Under the pieces are notes generated by a model. The model worked only from the letters and a program-made list of their open reading frames with translations. It was not told the origin of the DNA and did not search any database. From the NCBI GenBank assembly GCA_039720395.1, contig CM077831.1, forward strand, positions 31,721,695 to 31,785,694: DNA of 64,000 nucleotides, read 5' to 3'. Made by a program: the position numbers and the translations under genes. The stretch comes from Liquidambar formosana (Eukaryota; Streptophyta; Magnoliopsida; Saxifragales; Altingiaceae). Below are positions 34,940-45,526 of the stretch, one piece after another; position 1 is the stretch's first letter, and every line of letters begins with the position of its first letter.

Positions 34940-35054
34940 GGGGTTGTGATTGCTTGTTTGTTAGGAGAGAGAGAGAGAGAGAGAGAGAGAGTTGAAGGTT
35001 GTGAAGTCTGGTGAAATATGGTGGTGAGATATGAAGGCCTGTTGTAGTAGCACT

Positions 35055-35062
35055 GTATATAT
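35055..35062 (-). promoter_or_regulatory. TATA box of the small gene
   Basis: Minus-strand TATATATA in CACTATATATACAGTG, about 116 bases upstream of the ATG at 34939. The (GA)n tract at 34,965-34,991 falls between them, in the predicted leader. Confidence 0.5.
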
Positions 35063-35694
35063 AGTGATATACTCCGTATGAAAATTGCCTTAAGTGGGAC
35101 ACTACTCCCTTTTTTTTTTTGGGTAAATGAGAATGAGATAATTCAATAAGAAAAGTAAAAATCCAAAAATAATAAAAAAATACTTACTTGTTTATGGGAA
35201 GTCACTTAGCTCGCAGTTGTTTTCAAAACTCTAGTTATTTGGACTTACACATCAATCTCGCTCACTTTCTCGTATTTGAAAATAATCAAATTGAAAATTT
35301 CAACTATCTCATTGGCCAAAAATATAAATAAAACAAACGCCTATCATAATCTATGTCACCATGTGTTTTGGAGGTATTTTTGAACATATAGTACTCTTTA
35401 CAGAAATATCTAAACCCTTCACGTGATGGGTCCTACCAATTAAATGAAGAATCCTCTTAAAAATTATTGTGATTGAATCATTTAAGTTATATGATTTTTT
35501 ATAAAAACATTAAATTTATAAGCATTATACGTAGATATAGAAAAATGGTACAAATCTTATAATATTGCATTACATTATAATTGGGCATAGTAAATCTTTA
35601 ATTTTGGACCAAAATGTGAGAGTAGGGGTCCTCCTTGTTAGAGATATTGGCCATTTATTAATGTGGGTCCTATGTATAATTTGAGGTGGATCCA

Positions 35695-36594
35695 TGTTGG
35701 AATTAGTTAATCTCTATGTGGAAATTTAATTCGAATATTTAATTGGCCAAAATCATTAATGGGTGAATGAGAAATTGTTCTCTAAAGTCACATTTGAATA
35801 GTTGGTTAAAGAATGGTAATAAGGCTTAGTCCCACATTGAATAACTATGAAATTCTAAGTGAATTCATATACACATACTTTGGACCTGTGGTTTGGGCCC
35901 TAAAGGGCACCCAAGTTCTGTGAGGAGGGAGGACCTAGCCAACATTGTTTTTGGACCCAAAAACACGCGCGCGCGCTCGCCCGCACCGCACCGAACCGAG
36001 CCGGGTCGGGTGGGGTGGGGTCAAGAAGACTGACCCATGTGCGTTATTTTTTAGGCAAAATTTACTTTTGCTAATTAATTTAATTACCGTTAAGTCATGT
36101 CTATTTGTTAACCTAGAACAGTCAAAAGACACACCTGATCAATGTGCCTTTTGTACTGTTCTGGATAGTCACTTCTGGGTTGTTTATTTAAACTGCATTT
36201 CGCAGTCAATTAGAGGTTAATCAAGAGTTTAATTTCCGTACTGTTTAAGAGAGAGAGTAAGGATACAGCGGGTTCGCCAGACACGCAGATTGCAGTGCTT
36301 CTTTTGTGTGGCAGATCATTGTATCCTGGGAGGCAGACGTCTAAGAGACTCAAAGCACCAAGTGAGGGGCGAAATCTGTCTTAAGGACATAACGTCAAAC
36401 GCTAGCCTTGATCAATCCGGTTCTGTTTTATTATCTTCTGTATTCTGTAAGTTTGTGGATTTCCAGAATTTATTTCGGTTTTTATTATATTCTGTATTCT
36501 GTATATTTGTGTAATTCAGAATCATTCGTGTATTATATGCATACTGTTTTGACAGAATTATACATAAGTAATACAATACAAATATTTTCCAACA
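35695..36594 (+). mobile_element. Copia-like solo LTR
   Basis: 900 bp starting TGTTGGAATT and ending TTTTCCAACA, so the ends form the TG...CA inverted terminus typical of LTRs. Inside are AGTCCCACATTGAATAAC, a TATA-like TTTATTTAAACTGC (about 36,180) and the AGACGTCTAAGAG / CACCAAGTGAGG region typical of plant Copia LTR R/U5 segments. No second LTR, primer-binding site, polypurine tract or gag-pol frame is nearby. The 5-bp flanks (ATCCA and CTCCT) do not match, so the TSD is lost or the end is misplaced. Confidence 0.7.
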
Positions 36595-36629
36595 CTCCTA
36601 ACCCTTGGCTTCTTACCCTCTAGTCTATC

Positions 36630-37305
36630 TGAGATTATTAGTGATTCAGTTTGGTTCAGTTTTAGGATAGATTTCAAATCAAACCATTATACTTCGGTTT
36701 TATTTTTATCAAACCATATATATTATAAAAAAACCAAACAAAAAAATTTTGGTTTGGTTCGGTTCAACTTTGGTTTTAACCCATCAAGTAACAACAAATA
36801 ATTGAAAATGAAAAAATGACATGCCAAACTCTAAATAAAAACATTTTTAATAAAAGCATTACACTAACAACTAAAAAAAAACATTAAATATTGTATCAAA
36901 ATGGAAACATATTGACATATGTCAATCCAAGATCAAATTTCCAATCTAATACATGACAATATCACTAGTTACTTAGTCAGTACTCACTATTCCATAGGTT
37001 TTGTACTCCAGTAAGTTTAGTACTACTATTTTGAATCTATTACCTATTCTACCTTTATTAGAATAAGAAATTTACAAACTAAAGTTTAATATATTATATA
37101 TAAAATTATATATATATATATATATTATATTTTTCGGTTTTTCGGTTTGGTTTGGATTTTTAAACATGAAAATCAAAACCAAAACAATTTAATTCAGTTT
37201 TTTAAAATTAGAACCAAAACCGAACCTAATCAAAAAACCCAAACCAAATCGGCCGGTTTGGTTTGGTTTGGTTATCGGTTTTAACTTAAATCACTAACAC
37301 TCCTA
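36630..37305. mobile_element. hAT-like non-autonomous element (GGTTTGG family copy 1)
   Basis: 676 bp with ends TGAGATTATTAGTGATT and, inverted, TAGGAGTGTTAGTGATT. The flanks AGTCTATC (36622-36629) and ATTCTATC (37306-37313) match at 7 of 8 positions. Both subterminal regions are dense in GGTTTGG/AACCAAACC motifs. The core (for example AATAAAAGCATTAC) matches the element at 38,023 in inverse orientation. Confidence 0.75.
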
Positions 37306-38022
37306 ATTCTATCATTATGGGTTCGATTCCTTTGGAGAGAACTTTAAGAATTAATTCCTAAATACACTAGATCAATGTGGAAAATGCGTCCTTAAGATCA
37401 CCCAAAGATAAATTTTAATCGAAGTGCACCCAAGTTGATTTAAACACCTTACTGTCAAAACCAAAAAATAAAATAAAATAAAATAAAAAAGAAAGAAACG
37501 ACAAGTCAATTTAATAATGATGGTCCACTTTGAATGTTTGATTGTCCGGTAAAAATTAAAATAATTGCATTGTTATTTTACTCCATAAAATAAAATGCAC
37601 AAATTCAACGTATTGAAGTATCATTAAAGAATGATAGGACTATACTCATAAATGGTAGACCCGTAGACTGGGAGGTAGTTATTCAGCATAATCACTGGGA
37701 AGCCAATCATCGTGAAGATGACTAGCCAAGCAAAGACCCAGCCTCAACTACTGCTTTTACTATTTTAAATGATGGGTCTTTAGAGTCATGTAATAATCTA
37801 AGATTTCATGCAAGTGAGGTCGTTTACAGTTCCAATTAGGTTGATAAAATTATGTACAAAATATGATGAAACGATTCAATCTTCATGCAACATATAATAG
37901 GAACCCTTCCATTTCATCACCGGTCGACAAAAAATTTCTATATACAACATATGATAGAAACCCTACAAAAGCAGCCCTCAGATTTGATATTTTCTATCCC
38001 CTACAAGTTATACTGTTGGCAG

Positions 38023-38706
38023 TAGGGTGTTAATGGTTTTGGTTAAAACCAAGAACCAAACCGAACCAAACTGAACCAAGCGGTTTGGTTTGGTTTTTTT
38101 GTCATTAAGTTTGGTTATGGTTTTAATTTTAGAAAACCGAACTCAATTGGTTTGGTTTTGGTTTTCAGTTTTAAAAAACCAAACCAAACCGAAAAACCGA
38201 AAAAACCGAAAAATAATATATATATATATATATAAACTTAAAGTTTGTAAATTCCCAATTCTAATAAGGGTAAAGTAGGTAATGGGCTTGTTTTTATTGA
38301 TTTTAAGTTTCTTATTATTTTCCCTTTTTTAGATTGGCATGTATTAAACTAGCTATTAATGTTGTGTGTATTAATGTTGTGTGTGATATTGACATATTGA
38401 TATATGTCAATATATTTCTATTTTGATACAATGTTTGTTTTTTTTTAGTTGCTAATGTAATGCTTTTATTAAAAATGTTTTTATTTGGAGTTTGGTACGT
38501 CATTTTTTTCTTTTTCAATTATTTGTTGTTATTTGATAGGTTAAAACCGAAACCAAACCGAACCAAACCGAAATATAATAGTTTGGTTTGGTTTGGTTTT
38601 TTTTATAATATGGTTTGGTTTTAGTTTAGGAGGAACAAAACTGAAATATAATGGTTTGATTTGAAATCCCCCTAAAACCAAGCCAAACCGAACCATTAAC
38701 ATCCTA
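38023..38706. mobile_element. hAT-like non-autonomous element (GGTTTGG family copy 2)
   Basis: 684 bp with termini TAGGGTGTTAATGGTT and, inverted, TAGGATGTTAATGGTT. It is flanked by a perfect 8-bp TSD, GTTGGCAG (38015-38022, 38707-38714). Subterminal regions are arrays of AACCAAACCGAACC and its inverse. The core (GTAATGCTTTTATTAAAAA) is the inverse of copy 1. No transposase frame. Confidence 0.85.
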
Positions 38707-38714
38707 GTTGGCAG

Positions 38715-39202
38715 TGACTTAGCTTTGATGCTTTACAACAAAAAGGAAAAAAAAAAAAAAAAAAAAAAAGAGGAGGGAAATTGTCCATTGCTGCACCTAT
38801 CACACATTGCCAGTAAGTGGGACGAGATGCTTTAATTTTGTGTGAAGGACCAAATGAATGGAGGATGCGTGTCCTGTTAAGGACCACTTGTTTTTCTGTG
38901 TAGGATTTGGTGCCCACCAACCATGGTTTTACAAATTCTGGTTTTGTACCTCCAGAAACAGTTTTTGTTCCTTTCTGCAAGCACCGTTGGTCCGTTTTCT
39001 CAATAAAAAAATAAGATAATGTAAGGACCCATTTGGTCCATTCAAATTAGAATTAAATGGATTATAAAATTAAGGGTGAAATTAAAAAATTAGAAATTAG
39101 GGAATGAGGATTAGAGGTGGGACATTTTAATTTAGCGGATTAAGAAAAAATTACCACATATGCAAATAAATGAGTACTCTTCTTTATTTGGCACAAAAAA
39201 AT

Positions 39203-39237
<35 letters not shown>

Positions 39238-40388
39238 CCTTCTTTATTGGAGCATTGTTTGAATGATGTGTGTGTGGGGAGACATGTACGTTCACAAGGC
39301 AGACATTGATATTTCCTGACCCCATTACTGGACAAATACACGGGACACGTGGACCACATGCAGCCTATAAAAGGCTTGTTTTTTTGTATTTATCTCATAA
39401 AGATGTCTTTAGGAAAAGTTTGCCTGTACTTAGTTTATTCTTCATTATCCGACCCATCAAAATTTTTGTGGGGTCAGAGACTTTCTTGGCCACATTCATT
39501 TTATTTTTTTAAATTTTTTTGGGTATTATCTACATTCCGTCCATTTGAATTCGAATTCGTGGCAATGCACACAATAGTACAATACGCAGGGGTGGTGGGT
39601 CTGTCCAAAATTATGGCAGCCTTTAGGGACCCAAAACCCCCGTGTGTGTTTCACTCTACATTTATCAACCTTTTTTCTTCCCCTTCTATTTTTCACTTTT
39701 ATTTGATTCCTATGCCAAAAAAATAAAGGGGTATTTAGAATTTTGCAACCACTTGTATCATATGGTTACTTTTATGATTCCCTTTTTTTCAACATACAGA
39801 TGGAATATAATTTTTAATTTTATTTTTTGCTTTGTTTTTATAGTAAAAATTGTTGTCATCCTATCACTGATTGGTTGAGAGTGAAACCAATCCCTTACCA
39901 ATGTTCCCTATCTTGCAAAAATTATATGGTTGAAGGCGTAGAAGCATTCAATGGCGTAGCAAATTAGGAGCTCTACCATTAGTTATACAACAAAATTTAA
40001 TGCAAATTGCAAAAGTGACATAAATAATCTCGTGTTAAGATTTGTTTTGCGTGGTGCCAAAGTTGAAGATGATAGCAAAATTAGTGCTGATGGTATGGGC
40101 AAGAATGATAACAGTGGCGATTTGGGGGAGGGGGTCATGATAAAATATTAGTGGTGGTAAAGGAGTGTACGGCTGGGAGTATTGCCAGTAGGGTTGCAAA
40201 TCACACCTTTGCCCTTGAGATTTATAAATCTCCTTTCTACAACCATTTTTTTTAATTAAAAAAAAAAAACCGTGGAATCCTCAACCCCATCCCATTGATT
40301 GTTTATGGGACCAAAAGGTTTTTGGTCCCATAAGCCACAAGTATAAATTAAGACCGGACTCAAAACTAAGAATTCGAGATATTACACC
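38715..40388. other. Intergenic region with homopolymer tracts
   Basis: Two long A/T tracts (38,748-38,769 and 39,207-39,235) and AT-rich sequence. No credible exon, RNA gene or bounded transposon was found. Confidence 0.55.
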
Positions 40389-40838
40389 TAGGGGTGCAAA
40401 ATGGTTTGGATAGACTAGAGAATCGAACCATTCCATGCAATTTGGTCCGGTCCAAACAGTAACCGATCCGGTTCTCGGGATAAATTTTTTAAGAACCGAT
40501 GAATTCGGTCCGGTCCACGGTTTAGGGGTTTCAAAACTGGCTCAAAACGAATTCCCGAATTACAAAAAAAATTAAAAAAATATATGATTATATATATAAT
40601 TATATGTTTATATTAATATATTATACTCCATATATAAGTATCATTGAATAAATAATAATATTTTCAATATAGTTATTACCTTTTACACACAAAAAAACCG
40701 AGAATCGGACCGATAAAATCGGTCTGGTTCTGTCCAATACAACTTTCGATCCAGTTCCGATCTAATTTTTAAGATCCTGAATTAATTCGGTCCGGTCCAA
40801 ATATACCCTTGACTGGCCGAGACGGATTTGCACCCCTA
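40389..40838. mobile_element. hAT-like non-autonomous element, perfect 8-bp TSD
   Basis: 450 bp with terminal inverted repeats TAGGGGTGCAAA / TTTGCACCCCTA and a perfect TSD ATTACACC (40381-40388, 40839-40846). Subterminal CCGGTCC/GGACCGG motifs (TTCGGTCCGGTCC) occur near both ends, as expected for hAT transposase binding sites. The middle is AT-rich with no coding capacity. Confidence 0.9.
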
Positions 40839-41294
40839 ATTACACCCATAAGCAAATTTTCATTATGGATTCCATTCTTGCACTCAAAAAACAAGGATTG
40901 GAATTTAGGGGCCCAAATCCAATTTTCGATCCCGGCCCAGTTCTTTGAACCAAATGCATAAAATTCTCGAAAGTTTCCAGTTACTTGATGGTATACTTCC
41001 AAAGCCAAAGACCAAAAAGCCATTCTTCTTCTACAAGGCAAAATATTATTTTATTTCCCTTTTGAAAAAATGGGTAGTGGACATGCAGGGTCTAATTGGC
41101 ATTTCCAACTGAATCATATTTCCATAAAAAATTTCAAAAGTGCAAAGGGCTAGCATTACTCTAGGAAAATAAAAAGAAGAATCAAACTGCAGGCATGCTG
41201 ATTAAAGATGTCATGGTCTCATCTGTGCCCACATAACCTAGCCGACTCATCCAACCCAATTTATTAGATTTGGAATTTCAAGACGAAGATTAAT

Positions 41295-41452
41295 GGGGGA
41301 ACTACAGATTGGTCTGGCTATCAGCAAATAATTACATATCATTACAAATCAGTAGTCATTCTTTGTTAAGTCAGTAGTCATCTACTGCTAAGTTAATAGT
41401 TATTTGTGTTGATATGTAATTATTCACCCGCAGTGGGACCAATCTCTAAATC
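41295..41452. mobile_element. Short MITE, GGGGG...GATTGGTC family copy 2
   Basis: The left end GGGGGAACTACAGATTGGTC is matched by GGGACCAATCTCTAAATCC at the right. The internal AGTAGTCAT repeats are shared with 7304-7457 and 49,560-49,712. The right end is eroded and no TSD is clear. It lies about 400 bp upstream of the ABCG gene. Confidence 0.6.
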
Positions 41453-41821
41453 CAATTGAGTCGATGCGAATTGAATTCCATTTTGTATATAATCAGTTGA
41501 TTATGTCAAATAAGTTGATGAACCGAACAAGAATGATGTTTTGGTAAGCCTTTTCGATCGAGTCATATTCAAAGCCACGAGGAGGCTTGGTGATGCTTTG
41601 GTAGGCCATGTTTACATGTATCTGTCAAACTTCTCAGATTACCAAACACTGCCAACATTTCACCACCTTCACCAGCAATAGAAACATCTTCAAACACTCA
41701 ACTTGGTAGGTCCAACCCCCATGACCCAACCTGAAAACTTTCCCACTTCAAAATTCCTCCTTCTGGAACTCCTATCTTCTCCACCCCTCATCCCCACTTC
41801 ATGCAAGAAAATCAGAATCCT

Positions 41822-41887
41822 AAAACAATGGCAACTTGCTTTCAACAGACTAACCCCAAAAACAATGGCAACTTGCTTTCAACAGAC
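41822..41887 (+). repeat. Duplicated start-codon segment of the ABCG gene
   Basis: A 29-base string containing AACAATGGCAACTTGC occurs at 41822-41850 and 41859-41887, offset 37. Since 37 is not a multiple of three, the two ATGs (41828, 41865) lie in different frames. The first opens a 25-codon frame ending TGA at 41905, overlapping the main start. Confidence 0.9.
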
Positions 41888-43820
41888 AACCCTGCAGGAA
41901 GATGACTCAACGCTACTCTTTTCAACCTCCAATTCCCCTGGAGAATCCACTAGCCCTTCCTCTTCTTTCTACCACTCATCGCCACCACTACCTCACCAAT
42001 CCAAATCATCATACAAACTCACTGTAAACAATCTCTCCTACACCATTCATCGAAAGAGCTTGACACCCACTTGGTTTTTTTGCTCCGTGCAGAAGCCTAA
42101 GCCCATCAACATACTCAAATCGGTCTCTTTCATTGCAAGAAGCTCCGAAGTCCTCGCAATTGTTGGCCCAAGCGGCACAGGTAAATCCACTCTTCTCCGA
42201 ATAATCTCAGGGAGGGTAAAATATAAAGATTTTGATCCAAAGAGTCTCTCACTCAATGATCATCCGATAACTAGTCCAGCCCAGTTGAGGAAGACATGTG
42301 GATTTGTGGCACAAGAGGACAATCTGCTTCCTCTGCTTACTGTAAAGGAAACACTGATGTTCAGTGCTAAATTTAGGCTCAAAGAACTGAGTTGGAAAGA
42401 GAAGGAAGAAAGGGTTGAGAGCTTGATTCAAGAGCTTGGCCTTACTCTTGTTGCAAACAGTTTTGTTGGGGATGAAGAGAATAGAGGGGTATCGGGTGGT
42501 GAAAGGAAAAGGGTATCAATTGGGGTTGATATGATTCATGACCCTCCAATCTTACTCCTCGACGAGCCAACTTCAGGCCTAGACAGTACTTCAGCACTTC
42601 AAGTGATCGAGCTGCTCTCAACAATGGCAAAAGCAAAGCAGAGAACAATTATTCTATCAATCCACCAGCCTAGCTATAGAATTCTCCAATACATTTCTAG
42701 CTTCTTGATCCTCTCTCGCGGTTCAGTTGTCCATAATGGCAGCCTTGAATTGCTTGAGGAAACCATAACCCACTTGGGTTTCAAGATTCCAGTGCAAATA
42801 AATGCACTAGAATTTGCCATGGAAATTATATCTACACTGGAAAATTCAAATTCTAACAATTATTTTCCTGCCATAGAAGAGAAGAAATTATCCTCTTCCA
42901 ACTTATTATGGTTAGAAGAAGAGATTGGTAGTGGTGGAGTTCAACCACACAATCATGTGGGTACTTGTTATTATTGGAGTTTATTTGAAATTATGTTTCT
43001 CTGCTCAAGATTTTGGAAGATTATTTATAGAACAAAGCAGCTTTTCTTGGCGAGAACAATGCAAGCCGTTGTAGGGGGATTTGGGTTGGGAAGTGTATAC
43101 ATTAAGGTGAGAAAGGACGAAGGAGGCATCGCAGAAAGGTTGGGTCTTTTTGCCTTTAGTCTCAGTTTTCTCCTTTCTTCCACAGTGGAAGCACTCCCAA
43201 TATACCTCCAAGAGCGGCGTGTTATTATGAAAGAAGCCTCAAGGGGAGCATACAGAGTTTCCTCCTACATGATTGCCAATACCATTGTCTTTCTTCCCTT
43301 CTTGCTTGCAGTGGCTATTCTTTTCGCTGTCCCTGTGTATTGGCTTGTGGGACTCAATCCTTCTCTCTCCGCTTTCGCCTTTTTTGTTTTCGTGGTTTGG
43401 GTTATCGTCTTGATGGCTAGCTCTTTAGTACTCTTCCTAAGTGCAGTATCGCCAGACTTCATTTCAGGGAATTCTCTTATCTGCACTGTTCTTGGAGCCT
43501 TTTTTCTCTTCTCTGGCTACTTCATTCCAAAGGAGGTCATCCCAAAATATTGGCTTTTCATGTACTATGTTTCCCTTTATCGGTATCCATTGGATTCGCT
43601 GCTTATAAATGAGTATTGGAGCGTACGAGATGAGTGTTTTTCTTGGCAATCTCAAGATCATTCCAAGTGTTTGCTCACGGGGAATGATGTCTTGAAGAGT
43701 AGAGGACTTGACAAGGACACTAGGTGGATGAATGTAGGGATCATGTTTGGTTTCTTTGTGTTCTATCGCGTGCTTTGTTGGATCATTCTAGCTCGAAGGA
43801 CTTCAAAAACCATGATATAA
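41865..43820 (+). CDS. ABCG half-size transporter (WBC; ABCG4/5/8/10-like), intronless
   Basis: ABCG half-transporters dimerise in a membrane and use ATP to export lipids, cuticle precursors or hormones; the substrate here cannot be read from sequence. From the ATG at 41865 the frame is 651 residues and uninterrupted. The nucleotide-binding domain comes first: Walker A GPSGTGKST, Q-loop FVAQEDNLLPLLTV, signature GVSGGERKRVSIG, Walker B ILLLDEPTSGLDS and H-loop SIHQPS. The transmembrane domain follows (FWKIIYRTKQLFLAR, then FAFSLSFLLSSTVEALPIYL, about six helices), with FLFSGYFIPKEVIPKYWLFM before the final external loop and helix. The order NBD-TMD defines the ABCG type. The frame is open back to an in-frame ATG at 41721 (699 aa), but that stretch looks like leader. 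The 41865 ATG has an ideal plant context (AACAATGGC). The close family is ABCG4/5/8/10/23, which also tends to lack introns. Confidence 0.93.
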   Translation: MATCFQQTTLQEDDSTLLFSTSNSPGESTSPSSSFYHSSPPLPHQSKSSYKLTVNNLSYTIHRKSLTPTWFFCSVQKPKPINILKSVSFIARSSEVLAIVGPSGTGKSTLLRIISGRVKYKDFDPKSLSLNDHPITSPAQLRKTCGFVAQEDNLLPLLTVKETLMFSAKFRLKELSWKEKEERVESLIQELGLTLVANSFVGDEENRGVSGGERKRVSIGVDMIHDPPILLLDEPTSGLDSTSALQVIELLSTMAKAKQRTIILSIHQPSYRILQYISSFLILSRGSVVHNGSLELLEETITHLGFKIPVQINALEFAMEIISTLENSNSNNYFPAIEEKKLSSSNLLWLEEEIGSGGVQPHNHVGTCYYWSLFEIMFLCSRFWKIIYRTKQLFLARTMQAVVGGFGLGSVYIKVRKDEGGIAERLGLFAFSLSFLLSSTVEALPIYLQERRVIMKEASRGAYRVSSYMIANTIVFLPFLLAVAILFAVPVYWLVGLNPSLSAFAFFVFVVWVIVLMASSLVLFLSAVSPDFISGNSLICTVLGAFFLFSGYFIPKEVIPKYWLFMYYVSLYRYPLDSLLINEYWSVRDECFSWQSQDHSKCLLTGNDVLKSRGLDKDTRWMNVGIMFGFFVFYRVLCWIILARRTSKTMI

Positions 43821-44615
43821 CAGTGTAAAAACTTTTTTTTTATCAGAATCAATCATCATCTACTCATGGTTCTTGAAGTGCATATGGATTTTGAACAGGA
43901 TATACAAATGCAACCTGCATGAGTAATTCCATTTCCTTTGGGACTTCAACATGTTGGCTTGTAAGCTGTCAAGTACTTCAAGGAAACAAAAACAAAAGCT
44001 CTATGAAACTCTAGCAAATCAACTTGCCCATCTCAATTACTTGTCTCTTTTTTTTTTTTTTTGGATGTGAAAATCTACCGAATTGTGTTTACATGTAACC
44101 TGACCCAGTTTAATGTTAATTAAATCCCAAGTTCATCATAAATTATTATGATATCGAAGTACTATTCACCTTGTTGAGATTGCCAAGTTTAGCTTACTAG
44201 CTTAATCGTTCTCTTACTTCTTATATGGGCATATTTAATTAAATTCCAAAGTAAACCCTTCCATCAAGCTAGGTAGGCATGTTTTGGGATTATTTAACCT
44301 CTGTTTGGCTAAGGAATTTTAAAAAATCCGTGCATTTCTTAACTATCAAAATTGTAAAATTCCTTTTTTGGGCAAACCTTTTGACTGTGAAATTTCTAAA
44401 TGATATTTATCAATTTCTGAATGGAAAAAATAGAATGAACCAATAAACTATTCCCAAAACACCAAAAGCTATATTTCTAAACCAAACCCACCAACCCAAT
44501 GACCAAAGTATGATTGGGTGGCCTACTCGATCAATGTTCAGGAAGGCGTAGACAAACCATTTGGGCCCATAGGGAGGCGGGCCCAAATGTAGGCCCATAT
44601 AAAGCGACGGTACAA

Positions 44616-44955
44616 GGGAACGGCTATTGCAACCCCCAAACCAATAAGTTGCCCCCCACATTTTTTAATTAAAAAAATTATCATATAAAATTACCAAAAA
44701 GGCTTATCCCTGCTTACCTCTCTCCGGCACCCACCCTACCGGCAACCCTCTCCAGCACCCCTCTTCTTCCTTCCTCTTCTTCCCCTCTTCTTCTCTTCTT
44801 CAATTTTTTTTTCTTTCCTTCCCAGAACCACTCTCCCGCACCCCTCTCTCACCGGCAAAGCTCTCTCCCCTCCCGTCAACCTTCCTCCTCTTCCCTCTTC
44901 TTGTCTTCTTCTTCTTCTTCTTGCTTTCTTTCTTTCTTTCTTCTTCTTCTTCTTC

Positions 44956-44991
<36 letters not shown>

Positions 44992-45526
44992 CGGTCAGCC
45001 AGCAGATCTGACCAACAGAGGCAAAAAAAAAAAAAAAAAAAAAAGAAAGAAAGGCCGTCACCGTCGCCGGAAAAAATGGAGGTTTTGAAAAAAAAAACCC
45101 TTCCTTGCCTTTCACACACAGATCTGACCAGCAAAGCAAAAAAAAAAAAAATGGAAAGAAAGAAAAAAAGAGGAGGAGAAGAAGAGAGAAGAGGAAGAAA
45201 GACAGAGAGTGGTCACTCATTGGAAAAAATAGAGGTTCTGAAAAAAAAACCTCCCTTGCCTCACACACATATCCGACCAGCAAAGCCAAAAAAAAAAGAA
45301 AAAAAAAAGAAGGAAAGAAAGAAAGAAAGAAGAGGAGAAGAAGAGAGAAGAGGAAGAAGGGCCGTCGCCGTCTCTTCTTCTTCTTCTCACCAGACTGCTA
45401 TGGGGTGTGGGATGGGTAAGAATGAGGGGTATTTTAGTCTTTGAGAGGGATGAGGGTGTAAATTTGGAGTGTTGAGAAATAAGGTGGGGAACTTATCATT
45501 TTAGGGGGTTGCAATAGCCCCTCCCA
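44616..45526. mobile_element. ~0.9-kb hAT-like element sharing MITE family A ends, purine/pyrimidine-rich core
   Basis: Ends GGGAACGGCTATTGCAACCC and, inverted, AGGGGCTATTGCAACCCCC. The flanks CGGTACAA (44608-44615) and TGGTACAA (45527-45534) match at 7 of 8 positions. The left half is C/T-rich (CTTCTT runs), the right half A/G-rich (GAAGAA runs). Tandem subunits contain CAGATCTGACCAGCAAAGC and GGAAAAAATGGAGGTT. The long open frames across it are low-complexity Lys/Glu/Phe runs and not genes. Confidence 0.8.

Noticed and set aside
37315..37340. tRNA-like GGTTCGATTCC
   Set aside because: Only an isolated B-box-like string; no cloverleaf or A box at the right distance was found.
41721..41864. 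48-residue N-terminal extension of the ABCG protein
   Set aside because: The frame is open with an ATG at 41721, but the residues do not resemble ABCG N-termini and part is the out-of-frame copy of the duplicated start; the 41865 start has the better context.
44736..45444. Several 100-137-residue open frames on both strands
   Set aside because: They encode Lys/Glu/Arg or Phe/Leu/Ser low-complexity runs produced by CTT/GAA repeats inside a transposon.
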